Shown piece after piece: positions 9,615 through 18,663 of a stretch of 64,000 nt of DNA (positions are counted from its first letter, which is position 1; the number at the start of each line of letters is the position of its first letter). The stretch is taken from the NCBI RefSeq assembly GCF_038005985.1, contig NZ_JBBOUI010000001.1:1074001-1138000 (forward strand). The letters run 5' to 3'. Source of the DNA: Solibacillus sp. FSL R7-0682. Its GTDB lineage: Bacteria; Bacillota; Bacilli; Bacillales_A; Planococcaceae. The position numbers and the translations under genes were made by a program. A model generated the notes under the pieces. It searched no databases, was not told the origin of the DNA, and saw only the letters and a list, made by a program, of their open reading frames with translations.

Positions 9615-11152
9615 TGAATACAATAACGAATCGTTTGTTTTATTCCTTTATTTTTGTTATTGGGTCGATTTTAGCTGTTCTAGGGTTGTTCATAGGGCAG
9701 CTTTTTCCTTTTTTTGCAGAAGAGTATGTCCAATCAACGGTAGCTGAAAATGAGCAAAAGCTTGAACAGGTGTTAAAAGAAGAAAATATTGAACTTACTT
9801 CAAGTCAAAAAGATGCATTAATGACGACATATGAAATGGATAAAGAATCTGAAAGCTATGACGAGATTCGAAAGCGTTTATACTTATTAATTGCACTACT
9901 AATTGCTGTTTCATGTTTTTTAATGGCCGTTATGGCACACCGAGTAGCGAGTAATTTTATTCATCCAATCATTAATATTACCCGTACAGCAATAGAGCTA
10001 TCAAAAGGAAACTACCGTGCCCGTGCCTTTGCAAATGGCCCGAAAACAGTAGTAGAATTACGTAATTCAATCAATATATTAGCACGAAATTTACAAGATA
10101 TTACGAAGACACGTGTTATAGAAGAAGAACGGTTAAAAACGTTAATTGAAAATATGGGAAGTGCCCTTATGATGATTGATCGTGAAGGGCAAGTTTCAAT
10201 TGTTAACAAAAAATTTCAAATGTTATTTGAACTAGAAAAGGAACAGCTTATCGGGAAAAATTTCTTGAATTTAGGCTTACCTAAGCAATTAGAGGAATTT
10301 ATCGACCATGTATTTTTAACTGAAATGCCGTACCGTCAGCAATTAGAAATGGAAATCAGTGAGGAATTGTACATTGAGCAAGTGTATGGTGCTCCAGTAG
10401 TAGGAGAGCATGGAAGATGGCTTGGAGTAGTCATTGTCATGCATGATATAAGTGAGCTTGTGCGCTTAGAGCAAATTCGTAAAGATTTCGTTGCGAACGT
10501 TTCACACGAATTAAGAACGCCGATTACGTCGATCAAAGGCTTTTCTGAAACATTACTAGATGGTGCATTTAAAGATGAGCAAATGCTGTTATCATTTTTA
10601 GGAATCATTTATGAGGAAAGTAATCGAATTGAGGTGCTTGTACATGACTTATTGGAGCTTTCTAAAATCGAACGGCATGGATTTACTCTCGATGTTGTTC
10701 CGACAAAGCTTCAAGATATACTAATACGTGTTGTAGATTTAACCAGCTCTCAATTAGAAAATAAAAATATGCAATTTGAAGTTGAGATTGAACAGGATGC
10801 TGTCATATTAGGTGATGTTAATCGACTCATGCAAATCTTCACAAATCTTATTAACAATGCTATTTCCTATTCTAAAGAAGAAACGACCATTACATTGCGT
10901 ATTAGTACGAATGAACAATACGGTATTTTTGAAGTAAAGGACCAAGGAATTGGGATTGAAAAGAGTGAGGTATCACGGATTTTTGAACGTTTTTACCGAG
11001 TAGACCGAGCGCGTAGCCGAAATTCTGGAGGGACTGGACTAGGCCTTTCGATTGTTAAACACTTAATTGAGGCGCATCAAGGGAAAATTCAAGTTTCTAG
11101 TGAAGTCGGGAAAGGAACAAGTATGAAAGTGTTTTTACCACTAAAAAAATAA
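9614..11152 (+). CDS. phoR: Sensor histidine kinase PhoR, short sensor domain
   Basis: A 512-residue membrane kinase: TM1 (about 8-32), a short extracytoplasmic segment of about 55 residues, TM2 (about 88-108), HAMP, PAS, a dimerisation domain with His298 in VSHELRTPITSIKG, and an ATPase domain (NLINNAISYS, DQGIGIEK, GGTGLGLSIVKHL). It should phosphorylate PhoP. B. subtilis PhoR is longer because it has a larger extracytoplasmic domain, so this one is clearly reduced on the outside. It is translationally coupled to phoP by a TAATG overlap. Confidence 0.92.
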   Translation: MNTITNRLFYSFIFVIGSILAVLGLFIGQLFPFFAEEYVQSTVAENEQKLEQVLKEENIELTSSQKDALMTTYEMDKESESYDEIRKRLYLLIALLIAVSCFLMAVMAHRVASNFIHPIINITRTAIELSKGNYRARAFANGPKTVVELRNSINILARNLQDITKTRVIEEERLKTLIENMGSALMMIDREGQVSIVNKKFQMLFELEKEQLIGKNFLNLGLPKQLEEFIDHVFLTEMPYRQQLEMEISEELYIEQVYGAPVVGEHGRWLGVVIVMHDISELVRLEQIRKDFVANVSHELRTPITSIKGFSETLLDGAFKDEQMLLSFLGIIYEESNRIEVLVHDLLELSKIERHGFTLDVVPTKLQDILIRVVDLTSSQLENKNMQFEVEIEQDAVILGDVNRLMQIFTNLINNAISYSKEETTITLRISTNEQYGIFEVKDQGIGIEKSEVSRIFERFYRVDRARSRNSGGTGLGLSIVKHLIEAHQGKIQVSSEVGKGTSMKVFLPLKK

Positions 11153-11273
11153 GCCTTAACAATGTCTTTACAAATTAATTATATTCCCTTTATATTCAAG
11201 TGCTATAGTACCTTATAGAAACCCCCGTTTCAAAGGTAACAGGAATTAGCTTGAATAAGGTTGTTTACAAAAT

Positions 11274-11313
11274 GCAGTCTGTCCATGAATGTGGATGGTC
11301 TGCTTTTTGTTTT
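11274..11313 (+). terminator. Terminator of phoPR
   Basis: A 12-bp stem with two wobbles and one mismatch (gcagtctgtcca / tggatggtctgc) is followed by TTTTTGTTTTT, 120 bases after phoR. Confidence 0.85.
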
Positions 11314-11338
11314 TGAAAAATAATAAAATTTAAAATAT

Positions 11339-11365
11339 CGAAACTTTTTGTAAGCCTTAACCGTA
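11339..11365 (+). promoter_or_regulatory. Sigma-W-like promoter of hflK-hflC
   Basis: cGAAAC (11339-11344), 17 bases, CGTA (11362-11365). This resembles the B. subtilis sigma-W consensus TGAAAC-N16/17-CGTA with one -35 mismatch. It lies 40 bases before hflK. The same spacing is found upstream of ysdB in this window. Confidence 0.6.
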
Positions 11366-11404
11366 AAATGAATAGACTTACAAATTTGTTAGGGGGAAAT
11401 TACG

Positions 11405-12370
11405 ATGAGTGCAAAGCGAACGCTATTACTTATTGGTCTTGGACTATTTACTATTATTGCATTAATCGCTGTCACAACGTCTTGGTATACTGTAGACGAA
11501 TCCGAACAGGCCGTTGTCATCACATTTGGTCAAGCCGATGAAACAATTCAAGATTCGGGCTTACATTTTAAATTACCTTGGCCAATCCAAAAAGTAGAAA
11601 AATTATCAAAAGAAACATACAGCTTACAATTTGGTTATAAGCAAAACTCGGATGGCACACTAGAAACATTTGATAAAGAAACAAAAATGATTACAGGTGA
11701 TGAGTTCATTGTATTAACGGATCTTGTCGTACAATGGCGCATTGTTGATCCAAAAAAATATTTATTTAATGCTCAAGAACCTCGTACTATTTTACATAGC
11801 GCCACTTCAAGTGCTATTCGTTCAGTTATTGGTAACTCAAAAATAGATGATGCATTAACAGATGGAAAAGCAGATATCGAAGCAAATACACGGGAATTGC
11901 TTGTGTCATTAATTGATAAATATGACATTGGTATTAGTATTGTTGGCGTTAAGTTACAGGATGTAGATGTACCAAATGAAGAGGTACGTGCGGCATTTAC
12001 AGCGGTAACAGATGCTCGTGAAATGAAAAATACTAAAATTAATGAAGCGACAAAATATAAAAACCAACGACTGAGTGAAGTAGAAGGGGAAATTAATGCC
12101 ATTCTGTCAAAGGCAGAAGGTGAAAAGACGGCCCGTATTGAGCAAGCGAACGGGGAAGTTGCATTATTTAATAACCTATACGAAGAATATCGATTAAATA
12201 AAGAAATTACTCGGGAGCGTCTTGTTATTGAAACGTTGGAGGCAGTTTTACCGAACGCACAAATTTATATTATGAATGATGATGGTAGTAGTACATTGAA
12301 GTATTTACCTCTACAGCAAACGCAAACGAATTCTTCGACTGAAACGAAGAAGGAAGGAGGTTCGAACTAA
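11405..12370 (+). CDS. hflK: HflK-like SPFH/prohibitin-family protein
   Basis: A 321-residue membrane-anchored SPFH protein: one N-terminal membrane segment (about 7-27), an SPFH domain starting TVDESEQAVVITFGQ, a charged coiled-coil region (about 195-255) and a short polar tail. In E. coli, HflK and HflC form a membrane complex around the FtsH protease. The ATG has AGGGGG 6 bases upstream. It overlaps hflC by one base. The sigma-W-like promoter suggests envelope-stress induction. HflK versus HflC is assigned by order and sequence, and is fairly sure. Confidence 0.88.
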   Translation: MSAKRTLLLIGLGLFTIIALIAVTTSWYTVDESEQAVVITFGQADETIQDSGLHFKLPWPIQKVEKLSKETYSLQFGYKQNSDGTLETFDKETKMITGDEFIVLTDLVVQWRIVDPKKYLFNAQEPRTILHSATSSAIRSVIGNSKIDDALTDGKADIEANTRELLVSLIDKYDIGISIVGVKLQDVDVPNEEVRAAFTAVTDAREMKNTKINEATKYKNQRLSEVEGEINAILSKAEGEKTARIEQANGEVALFNNLYEEYRLNKEITRERLVIETLEAVLPNAQIYIMNDDGSSTLKYLPLQQTQTNSSTETKKEGGSN

Positions 12371-13446
12371 TGAGTAATAATAAAAATAATTTTGATGGGG
12401 ATTTAGATAAATTCGTCAAAAAGTTATTCGGTGAAAAGAAAGCACCGAAAAATGTAAAGGACATTACGCCCGATTACAATAATACAGATGAGGTGGCTTC
12501 CAATGATAAAGGAACAGCTAAAAAAGCTAAAACACCGCTCTCAAAAAATAAAAAGCCTGTCAATATGAAGCAATGGATTACATCTGCTGTTATTTTAACC
12601 GTTGTATTTGCTGCTTTTATTATCGTATTTGCGAACCTTTATGTCGTGAAGGAAAATGAATATAAAGTTGTTCGTCAGTTCGGGGAAGTAGTTAAATATG
12701 AAAAAGAGCCAGGTCTTCATATGAAAATTCCATTCATTCAAAGCGTAACAACATTACCTCGAAATTTAATGACACATGATATGACAGAAGAAGAAATTAG
12801 TACGAAGGATAAGAAGCGTATTATTATCGATAATTATACCGTTTGGCGTGTAACAGATCCTAAAGCATTAATATCGAATGCAGGACAATTGTTAAATGCA
12901 GAAAGTCGGATGGAAGAATTTATTTATTCAGCGCTTCGTACAGAGTTTGGTCAAACGAACTATGAAGATATAATTAACGACAAGAAATCTTCAAGAGGAA
13001 ATATTAATGATCGCGTAACAGAACGTGTCAATGAATTAATAACAGCTGCGAATTTTGGGATTGAAGTTATGGATGTTCGTATTCGCCGTACGGATTTACC
13101 AAAGGAAAACGAGCAGGCGGTTTATACACGTATGGTATCAGAACGCCAATCAACTGCTCAAACGTATATATCGGAAGGGGATGCTGTAAAACGAAGTGAG
13201 GAAGCAAAAACGGATCAAGAAGTACAAGTGAAGCTGGCAACCGCAAATAAAAAGGCGGCCATCATTCGAGCAGAAGGCGAATCACAAGCTGCACAAATTT
13301 ATAATAATGCATACTCAAAAGATCCAGAGTTTTATAGTTTATTTAGAACATTAGAGTCCTATAAGAAGACAATAGGTGATGAAACAATGATTATTATTCC
13401 TGCGGATTCACCTTATGCAAAGCTTTTATCTGGTCGGTTAGATTAA
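12370..13446 (+). CDS. hflC: HflC-like SPFH/prohibitin-family protein
   Basis: A 358-residue partner of HflK. A charged cytoplasmic N-terminal extension of about 65 residues, unusual for the family, precedes the membrane segment (about 70-92) and the SPFH domain (VKENEYKVVRQFGEVV). It ends in a coiled coil and PADSPYAKLL, a family-like C-terminus. It probably forms a hetero-oligomeric ring with HflK at the membrane and modulates FtsH. The TAATG junction indicates translational coupling to hflK. A large terminator follows. Confidence 0.88.
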   Translation: MSNNKNNFDGDLDKFVKKLFGEKKAPKNVKDITPDYNNTDEVASNDKGTAKKAKTPLSKNKKPVNMKQWITSAVILTVVFAAFIIVFANLYVVKENEYKVVRQFGEVVKYEKEPGLHMKIPFIQSVTTLPRNLMTHDMTEEEISTKDKKRIIIDNYTVWRVTDPKALISNAGQLLNAESRMEEFIYSALRTEFGQTNYEDIINDKKSSRGNINDRVTERVNELITAANFGIEVMDVRIRRTDLPKENEQAVYTRMVSERQSTAQTYISEGDAVKRSEEAKTDQEVQVKLATANKKAAIIRAEGESQAAQIYNNAYSKDPEFYSLFRTLESYKKTIGDETMIIIPADSPYAKLLSGRLD

Positions 13447-13507
13447 GGAGCGGCTACCTTGCGTGATGTATAAATTACATGCGTTCAGGTAGCTTCTCCT
13501 TTTTTTC
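13445..13507 (+). terminator. Terminator after hflC
   Basis: A long hairpin overlaps the hflC stop. The outer arm aaggag/ctcctt, the middle ctacct/aggtag and the inner gatgta/tacatg pair in register around a TAAAT loop, followed by seven T residues. Confidence 0.9.
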
Positions 13508-13684
13508 TTGAAATTGGATTCATAAAAAGTTCAAAATATATTACTGAAATATAATATAAATTTGCTATAATAAGGACTAGCTATTTCGTTCATTAGGAAA
13601 CTATAATTTTTCCTATGAGATAGAAAGAGATTCACTTCTGCTATCTTGCATGTGAAATCTCATTAAAAAGGAGTGTGTTTTCAC

Positions 13685-14122
13685 GTGAGTAAAGCAATTC
13701 AAAATAGTTTAATAGCTTTTATTATGGCTACATCAGTAACTGCCATGTTCTTCCAAGCGAATTTTGACTTCATGAAAGTTGAAATTTTTCATATACCCAT
13801 ATTATTTTTAGTCATGCTGCCTTTATGTTTCGTAGTGGCAGAGGATGTTCGAAATTCGTTTAAAAAGGTGCTTTGGTATGAAAAACGTGAAGATAAACTT
13901 CCTATTTGGCAAGTTGGTATTGGAATGATCTTCTATTTTACACAAGTTGGCTTTATTGAAGTATTCGCACGTGGCCTAATGCCCTATGATTTAGGCGGTA
14001 TGCCAATGTATTTAATTATTCCATTTTTAAATGCCTTTCTATTAACAGTTATTTTTGAAGAAATCTTTTATGTAAAAGAGAAAGATACTGTCCAAAATTT
14101 TAAATTTAAGAACTTGAAATAA
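13685..14122 (+). CDS. Unrecognised four-helix membrane protein
   Basis: A 145-residue protein I do not recognise. It has four hydrophobic segments (about 8-25, 34-52, 74-96 and 105-125), a conserved-looking cytoplasmic charged stretch between the second and third (RNSFKKVLWYEKREDK), and a basic C-terminal tail. The GTG at 13685 has AAGGAG 11 bases upstream; an in-frame GTG at 13673 overlaps that site and is less likely. It lies alone between hflC and polA with its own terminator. No function is proposed. Confidence 0.65.
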   Translation: MSKAIQNSLIAFIMATSVTAMFFQANFDFMKVEIFHIPILFLVMLPLCFVVAEDVRNSFKKVLWYEKREDKLPIWQVGIGMIFYFTQVGFIEVFARGLMPYDLGGMPMYLIIPFLNAFLLTVIFEEIFYVKEKDTVQNFKFKNLK

Positions 14123-14123
14123 T

Positions 14124-14149
14124 AAGCGCCTTGAAAGAGGTGCTTTTTT
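14124..14149 (+). terminator. Small terminator after the four-helix membrane protein
   Basis: aagcgcct / aggtgctt (one G-U pair), a short loop and six T residues, directly after the stop. Confidence 0.8.
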
Positions 14150-14262
14150 ATGTTCAATAAAATATTTTCCGATATGTTAATTAAATATTGGCATTTCCGT
14201 GCAACTATCGCTAAAGTAGAAGGAGAACATACAATCGTACTTTGTATATTGGAGGAACATGC

Positions 14263-16890
14263 ATGACAAAACAAAAATTACTTTTATTAGATGGCAATAG
14301 TTTAGCGTACCGCGCTTTTTTCGCCTTGCCATTACTAACTAACGATAGTGGAATTCATACCAATGCTACTTATGGATTTACGACAATGCTACAAAAAATC
14401 ATTGGTGAAGAAAACCCAACACAAATGCTTGTTGCATTTGATGCAGGTAAAACAACATTCCGTCATGAATCATTCGGTGAATATAAAGGTGGGCGTCAAA
14501 AAACACCACCTGAATTATCAGAACAATTCCCATATATTAGAAAATTGATTGATGCCTATCAAATTAAGCGCTATGAATTAGAGCTTTATGAAGCAGATGA
14601 TATCATTGGTACATTAGCGAAGCAGGCTGCCGCGCAAGGGACTGAAGTAATCGTTGTTTCAGGAGATAAAGATTTAACACAGCTCGCTACTGAACATATT
14701 ACAGTTTATATTACGCGTAAAGGGATTACGGATATTGAAAAATATACTCCAGCTCATATTGAAGAAAAATATGGCCTAACACCAGAGCAAATTATTGATA
14801 TGAAGGGGCTTATGGGAGATCAATCAGATAATATACCAGGTGTACCCGGTGTCGGTGAAAAAACAGCAATTAAATTATTAAAAGAACACGGAACAATTGA
14901 AGGATTATATGAAGTAATTGATTCGTTAAAGGCTTCGAAAATGAAGGAGAAGCTAATGGAAAATGAAGAGCTTGCTCATTTATCGAAAAAATTAGCGACG
15001 ATTTATACAGAGGCACCTTTAACCATTTCATTAGATGATTTAGCTTATCCAGGTCCAAACGAAGAATCCCTGCTAAAAGTGTGGAAAGAATTAGGCTTCA
15101 AATCATTAATTGAAAAAAGTGATTTTGAGGAAGAACAAACAGAGCAAGCAGCGCTATCATTTGAAATAATTGAAAAGGTTACATCAGAAATGTTGCAACC
15201 TACAATGGCCATTCATTTAGAAATTGAAAATGAACACTACCATAGCTGTGAAGCTCTTGGACTAGCTCTTTCAGATGGTGAAAGAACAGTGTTTACTACA
15301 ATTGAAGATGTAAAGAATAATGAAGCGTTAAAAGCATGGTTAGAAGATCCAACAAAGAAGAAATTTATAGCGGATAGTAAGGCGACACAAGCGATGCTAC
15401 ATCGATTAAATATTGACCTTCAAGGTGTAGAGTTTGATTTACTTCTAGCTTCGTACATTATGAAGCCATCGATTTCAGGAGATGATGTTGCAACATTAGC
15501 AAAAGAGTTTGGTTATAACGCAGTACAATCAAATGAGGCCGTTTATGGGAAGGGCGCAAAAAGGGCTGTACCTGCTATAAATATATTAGCGGAACATGTT
15601 AGTAGAAAGGCAGTCGCTGTTTGGAACTTGCAACCTGTACTTGAAGAAAAGCTAAAAGCTAACGAGCAATTTGAGCTATACAAAGATCTTGAGCTACCAC
15701 TTGCGCACATTTTAGGAAAAATGGAGAGCGAAGGAATTACGGTTAATGTTGATACACTTGAACATATGGGGGATGAGCTAAAAGAAAAACTAGCCGTTAT
15801 GGAGGCAACGATTTATGAACAGGCGGGGGAAACCTTCAATATTAATTCTCCAAAACAGCTCGGTGTTATTTTATTTGATAAATTAGGCCTCCCAGTTATT
15901 AAAAAGACGAAAACAGGCTATTCAACAGCTGCAGATGTATTAGAAAAATTACAATCTGAACATGAAATTGTCCAGCATATTTTAACGTATCGAACATTAG
16001 CAAAATTGCAATCAACGTATATTGAAGGCTTAACAAAGGAAGTACATTGTGAAGATTCGAAAGTGCATACCCGCTTCCAACAAGCTTTGACGGCAACAGG
16101 ACGTTTAAGCTCAACAGATCCAAACTTACAAAATATCCCGATACGCCTTGAGGAAGGAAGAAAAATTCGCCAAGCATTCGTCCCTTCAAAAAAGGATTGG
16201 GTATTGTTCGCAGCAGATTACTCACAAATCGAGCTACGTGTACTTGCCCATATGTGTGAAGATCCAGCATTAGTCGATGCCTTTAAGAAAGGAATGGACA
16301 TCCATACACGTACAGCAATGGATGTATTTGGTGTTGCTGCAGAAGAAGTAAAGAGTAATATGCGTCGTACAGCAAAAGCAGTAAATTTTGGAATTGTGTA
16401 TGGTATTAGTGATTATGGCTTATCTCAAAGCTTAGACATTACACGAAAAGAAGCAGCGACATTTATCGATAATTATTTAGCAAGTTTCCCAGGTGTAAAA
16501 AATTATATGGAAACGATTATTGAAGATGCAAAGAAAACAGGCTATGTGACGACCATTTTAAATCGTCGTCGTTACTTGCCAGACATTACAAGCTCAAACT
16601 TTAATTTACGTAGCTTTGCTGAGCGGACAGCAATGAACACACCAATTCAAGGAAGCGCAGCAGACATTATTAAAAAGGCGATGATTGATATGGCTGCACG
16701 ATTAAAAGAAGAAGGTCTTCAAACAAAGCTACTTTTGCAAGTACACGATGAATTAATTTTCGAAGCGCCTAAAGATGAAATTGAAATTTTAGAACGTATC
16801 GTACCAGAAGTAATGGAAAATGCGATTCAGTTACTTGTGCCATTGAAGGTAGATTTCTCATATGGCTCCACATGGTATGATGCAAAGTAA
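14263..16890 (+). CDS. polA: DNA polymerase I
   Basis: Replicative gap filling and repair polymerase, 875 residues. The N-terminal 5'-3' exonuclease domain begins LLLLDGNSLAYRAFFALP and has DNIPGVPGVGEKTA. The central 3'-5' exonuclease domain has lost its acidic residues (IHLEIE where proofreading enzymes have a D-x-E). The polymerase domain has ADYSQIELRVLAH, RRTAKAVNFGIVYG and LQVHDELIFE. Loss of proofreading is usual in Bacillus Pol I. I start at ATG 14263 because GGAGGA lies 7 bases upstream; a 7-residue extension at 14242 overlaps that site. mutM follows after 12 bases. Confidence 0.97.
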   Translation: MTKQKLLLLDGNSLAYRAFFALPLLTNDSGIHTNATYGFTTMLQKIIGEENPTQMLVAFDAGKTTFRHESFGEYKGGRQKTPPELSEQFPYIRKLIDAYQIKRYELELYEADDIIGTLAKQAAAQGTEVIVVSGDKDLTQLATEHITVYITRKGITDIEKYTPAHIEEKYGLTPEQIIDMKGLMGDQSDNIPGVPGVGEKTAIKLLKEHGTIEGLYEVIDSLKASKMKEKLMENEELAHLSKKLATIYTEAPLTISLDDLAYPGPNEESLLKVWKELGFKSLIEKSDFEEEQTEQAALSFEIIEKVTSEMLQPTMAIHLEIENEHYHSCEALGLALSDGERTVFTTIEDVKNNEALKAWLEDPTKKKFIADSKATQAMLHRLNIDLQGVEFDLLLASYIMKPSISGDDVATLAKEFGYNAVQSNEAVYGKGAKRAVPAINILAEHVSRKAVAVWNLQPVLEEKLKANEQFELYKDLELPLAHILGKMESEGITVNVDTLEHMGDELKEKLAVMEATIYEQAGETFNINSPKQLGVILFDKLGLPVIKKTKTGYSTAADVLEKLQSEHEIVQHILTYRTLAKLQSTYIEGLTKEVHCEDSKVHTRFQQALTATGRLSSTDPNLQNIPIRLEEGRKIRQAFVPSKKDWVLFAADYSQIELRVLAHMCEDPALVDAFKKGMDIHTRTAMDVFGVAAEEVKSNMRRTAKAVNFGIVYGISDYGLSQSLDITRKEAATFIDNYLASFPGVKNYMETIIEDAKKTGYVTTILNRRRYLPDITSSNFNLRSFAERTAMNTPIQGSAADIIKKAMIDMAARLKEEGLQTKLLLQVHDELIFEAPKDEIEILERIVPEVMENAIQLLVPLKVDFSYGSTWYDAK

Positions 16891-16902
16891 GGAGTTATTA
16901 GC

Positions 16903-17775
16903 ATGCCAGAATTACCAGAAGTAGAAGGCGTCGTCCGTGATTTGAGACCAATTGTAGAAGGAAAAACAATTGCACAAGTCGCATTATCAGAAACGGTTTT
17001 TACTTCACATGATGCAGGGAAGCAGACGATTGTTAAAAATAATGAACCGCATCAATTCGAACGTTTAATTCAACAAATGACAATTATCGAATTGAAACGG
17101 CGCTCAAAATATATTTTCTTTCAGTTGGAAAAAGATGGGGAAACATTCCATTTGATCAACCATCTCGGAATGACTGGAGCTTGGTTTGTCGTAAATGATA
17201 TTACGGAAATCACAGAGGATAAATTTCGAAAGCATATTCACGCCGTTTTCACTTTAACGACAGGCGAATTACTTGTGTTTTCGGATATTCGTCGATTTGG
17301 CGAATTGCGTTTTATAAAAGAGATTGAAGAGCATCCGCCTTTATTGAAAATGGCACCAGAACCATTTGATGAAGATGCGTGTGATTTTTTCATTACACAA
17401 AGTGAAAAGCCAAAATATAGAAATAAACCAATTAAAGAGGTTATTATGGATGGTCAAGTAATATCAGGCTGCGGTAATATTTATGCAACGGAGTCACTAT
17501 TTAAAATGAACATTCATCCTGGAAGAAAAACGAACCGAATTAGTCGTGAACGAAAGCAGCAGTTGTTTCAGGTCATCTGTGATGTGTTGCAGGAAAGTAT
17601 AAACTCGGGAGGCTCGACGATTTCGGATTATCGAAGCATAAATGGTGGCGCTGGTACAATGCAGCACCGCTTGAAAATGTACGGGAAAAAACAATGTTTA
17701 ACTTGTGACACTACGACAAAATCAATTGTCATTGCAGGAAGAACATCAACTTATTGCCCGAAATGCCAAAGATAA
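16903..17775 (+). CDS. mutM: Formamidopyrimidine-DNA glycosylase
   Basis: Removes oxidised purines such as 8-oxoguanine and cleaves the abasic site. The 290-residue protein starts MPELPEVE with the catalytic Pro2 and Glu3, has RRSKYIFFQL with the conserved lysine, and ends in the CxxC...CxxC zinc finger (CLTCD ... YCPKCQ). It lies 12 bases after polA and 81 before coaE, the Bacillus repair/CoA gene order, and is likely cotranscribed. Confidence 0.97.
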   Translation: MPELPEVEGVVRDLRPIVEGKTIAQVALSETVFTSHDAGKQTIVKNNEPHQFERLIQQMTIIELKRRSKYIFFQLEKDGETFHLINHLGMTGAWFVVNDITEITEDKFRKHIHAVFTLTTGELLVFSDIRRFGELRFIKEIEEHPPLLKMAPEPFDEDACDFFITQSEKPKYRNKPIKEVIMDGQVISGCGNIYATESLFKMNIHPGRKTNRISRERKQQLFQVICDVLQESINSGGSTISDYRSINGGAGTMQHRLKMYGKKQCLTCDTTTKSIVIAGRTSTYCPKCQR

Positions 17776-17856
17776 ATACTCAGTGGGTATCTCCAGCTAC
17801 CGCTAAGTATTCGTCTCGATTAGGGACTATTAATTGAAAATAAAGGGGTATTTCTT

Positions 17857-18453
17857 GTGATCATTGGATTAACAGGTAGTATTGCGAGTGGGAAAAGTAC
17901 TGTTGCACATATGTTGGCAGCTTATAATTTACCAATTGTCGACGCGGATATTGTAGCACGTCAAGTAGTGGAGCCGGGAAGTGAGACACTTGTAAAAATT
18001 GCGGAAGCATTTGGTCAGCAAGTTATTGCGGAAGATGGCTCAATGGACCGTGCGAAAGTAGGCTCGATTATTTTTCATGATGAGAGTAAGCGTGAGGTTT
18101 TAAATGCAATTATTCATCCAGCTATTCGCGCGGAAATGCTACGTCAACGTGATGAACATTTAGCAAGTGGTGAAAAGACAGTTATTATGGATATTCCGCT
18201 ATTATTTGAAAGCAAGCTACAGCATTTTGTAGATAAAATTTTAGTCGTTTTTGTTTCAGAAGAAGTGCAATTAAAGCGCCTAATGGCACGAAATGGTTTT
18301 TCGGAGGAAGAGGCACGTGCTCGTATTGCAACACAAATCTCTGTAGCTGAGAAAGCGGCTAAAGCGGATGCAGTCATCGAAAATGATGGGACTGTGGAAG
18401 AAACAGCTGAACAATTGGAAACTCAATTACGCGATTGGAATGTAATAAAATAG
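17857..18453 (+). CDS. coaE: Dephospho-CoA kinase
   Basis: Phosphorylates dephospho-CoA, the final step of coenzyme A synthesis. The 198-residue P-loop kinase has GLTGSIASGKST at the N-terminus, DADIVARQVVEPG, and the DIPLLFES motif near residue 110. Translation starts at a GTG with AAGGGG upstream. It ends the polA-mutM-coaE run and is closed by a strong terminator. Confidence 0.96.
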   Translation: MIIGLTGSIASGKSTVAHMLAAYNLPIVDADIVARQVVEPGSETLVKIAEAFGQQVIAEDGSMDRAKVGSIIFHDESKREVLNAIIHPAIRAEMLRQRDEHLASGEKTVIMDIPLLFESKLQHFVDKILVVFVSEEVQLKRLMARNGFSEEEARARIATQISVAEKAAKADAVIENDGTVEETAEQLETQLRDWNVIK

Positions 18454-18458
18454 AGGTG

Positions 18459-18498
18459 AAAAGCCAGTGAAAAGTATTATACTTTTCACTGGCTTTTT
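18459..18498 (+). terminator. Terminator after coaE
   Basis: A perfect 17-bp inverted repeat (18459-18475 with 18481-18497) with a five-base loop and a T run. Confidence 0.96.
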
Positions 18499-18581
18499 CT
18501 TACTTAATACAGCAAATTATGTACTGAAATGAGCATACTATTATCAGAAAATAACAACTTTTTTTATGTATGTGAAATATG

Positions 18582-18609
18582 TTCACCTTTATAAAAAATG
18601 TGTTATACT
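18582..18609 (+). promoter_or_regulatory. gapB promoter with overlapping CcpN-type box
   Basis: TTCACC (18582-18587), 16 bases, TATACT (18604-18609). TGTGTTATACT at 18599-18609 fits the CcpN operator consensus TRTGHYATAYW at all positions and covers the -10. A weaker copy, TGTGAAATATG (18571-18581, 9 of 11), lies upstream of the -35. CcpN represses gapB during glycolytic growth in B. subtilis. Confidence 0.7.
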
Positions 18610-18663
18610 AATGAGCGAATAAAGAAAAATGAACAAATGTACTTTTAGGAGGATTTATATAAT

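Noticed and set aside
11215-11260. A CCCCCG-containing stretch after phoR as a regulatory element
   Set aside because: It shows no clear dyad or known motif apart from the terminator just downstream.
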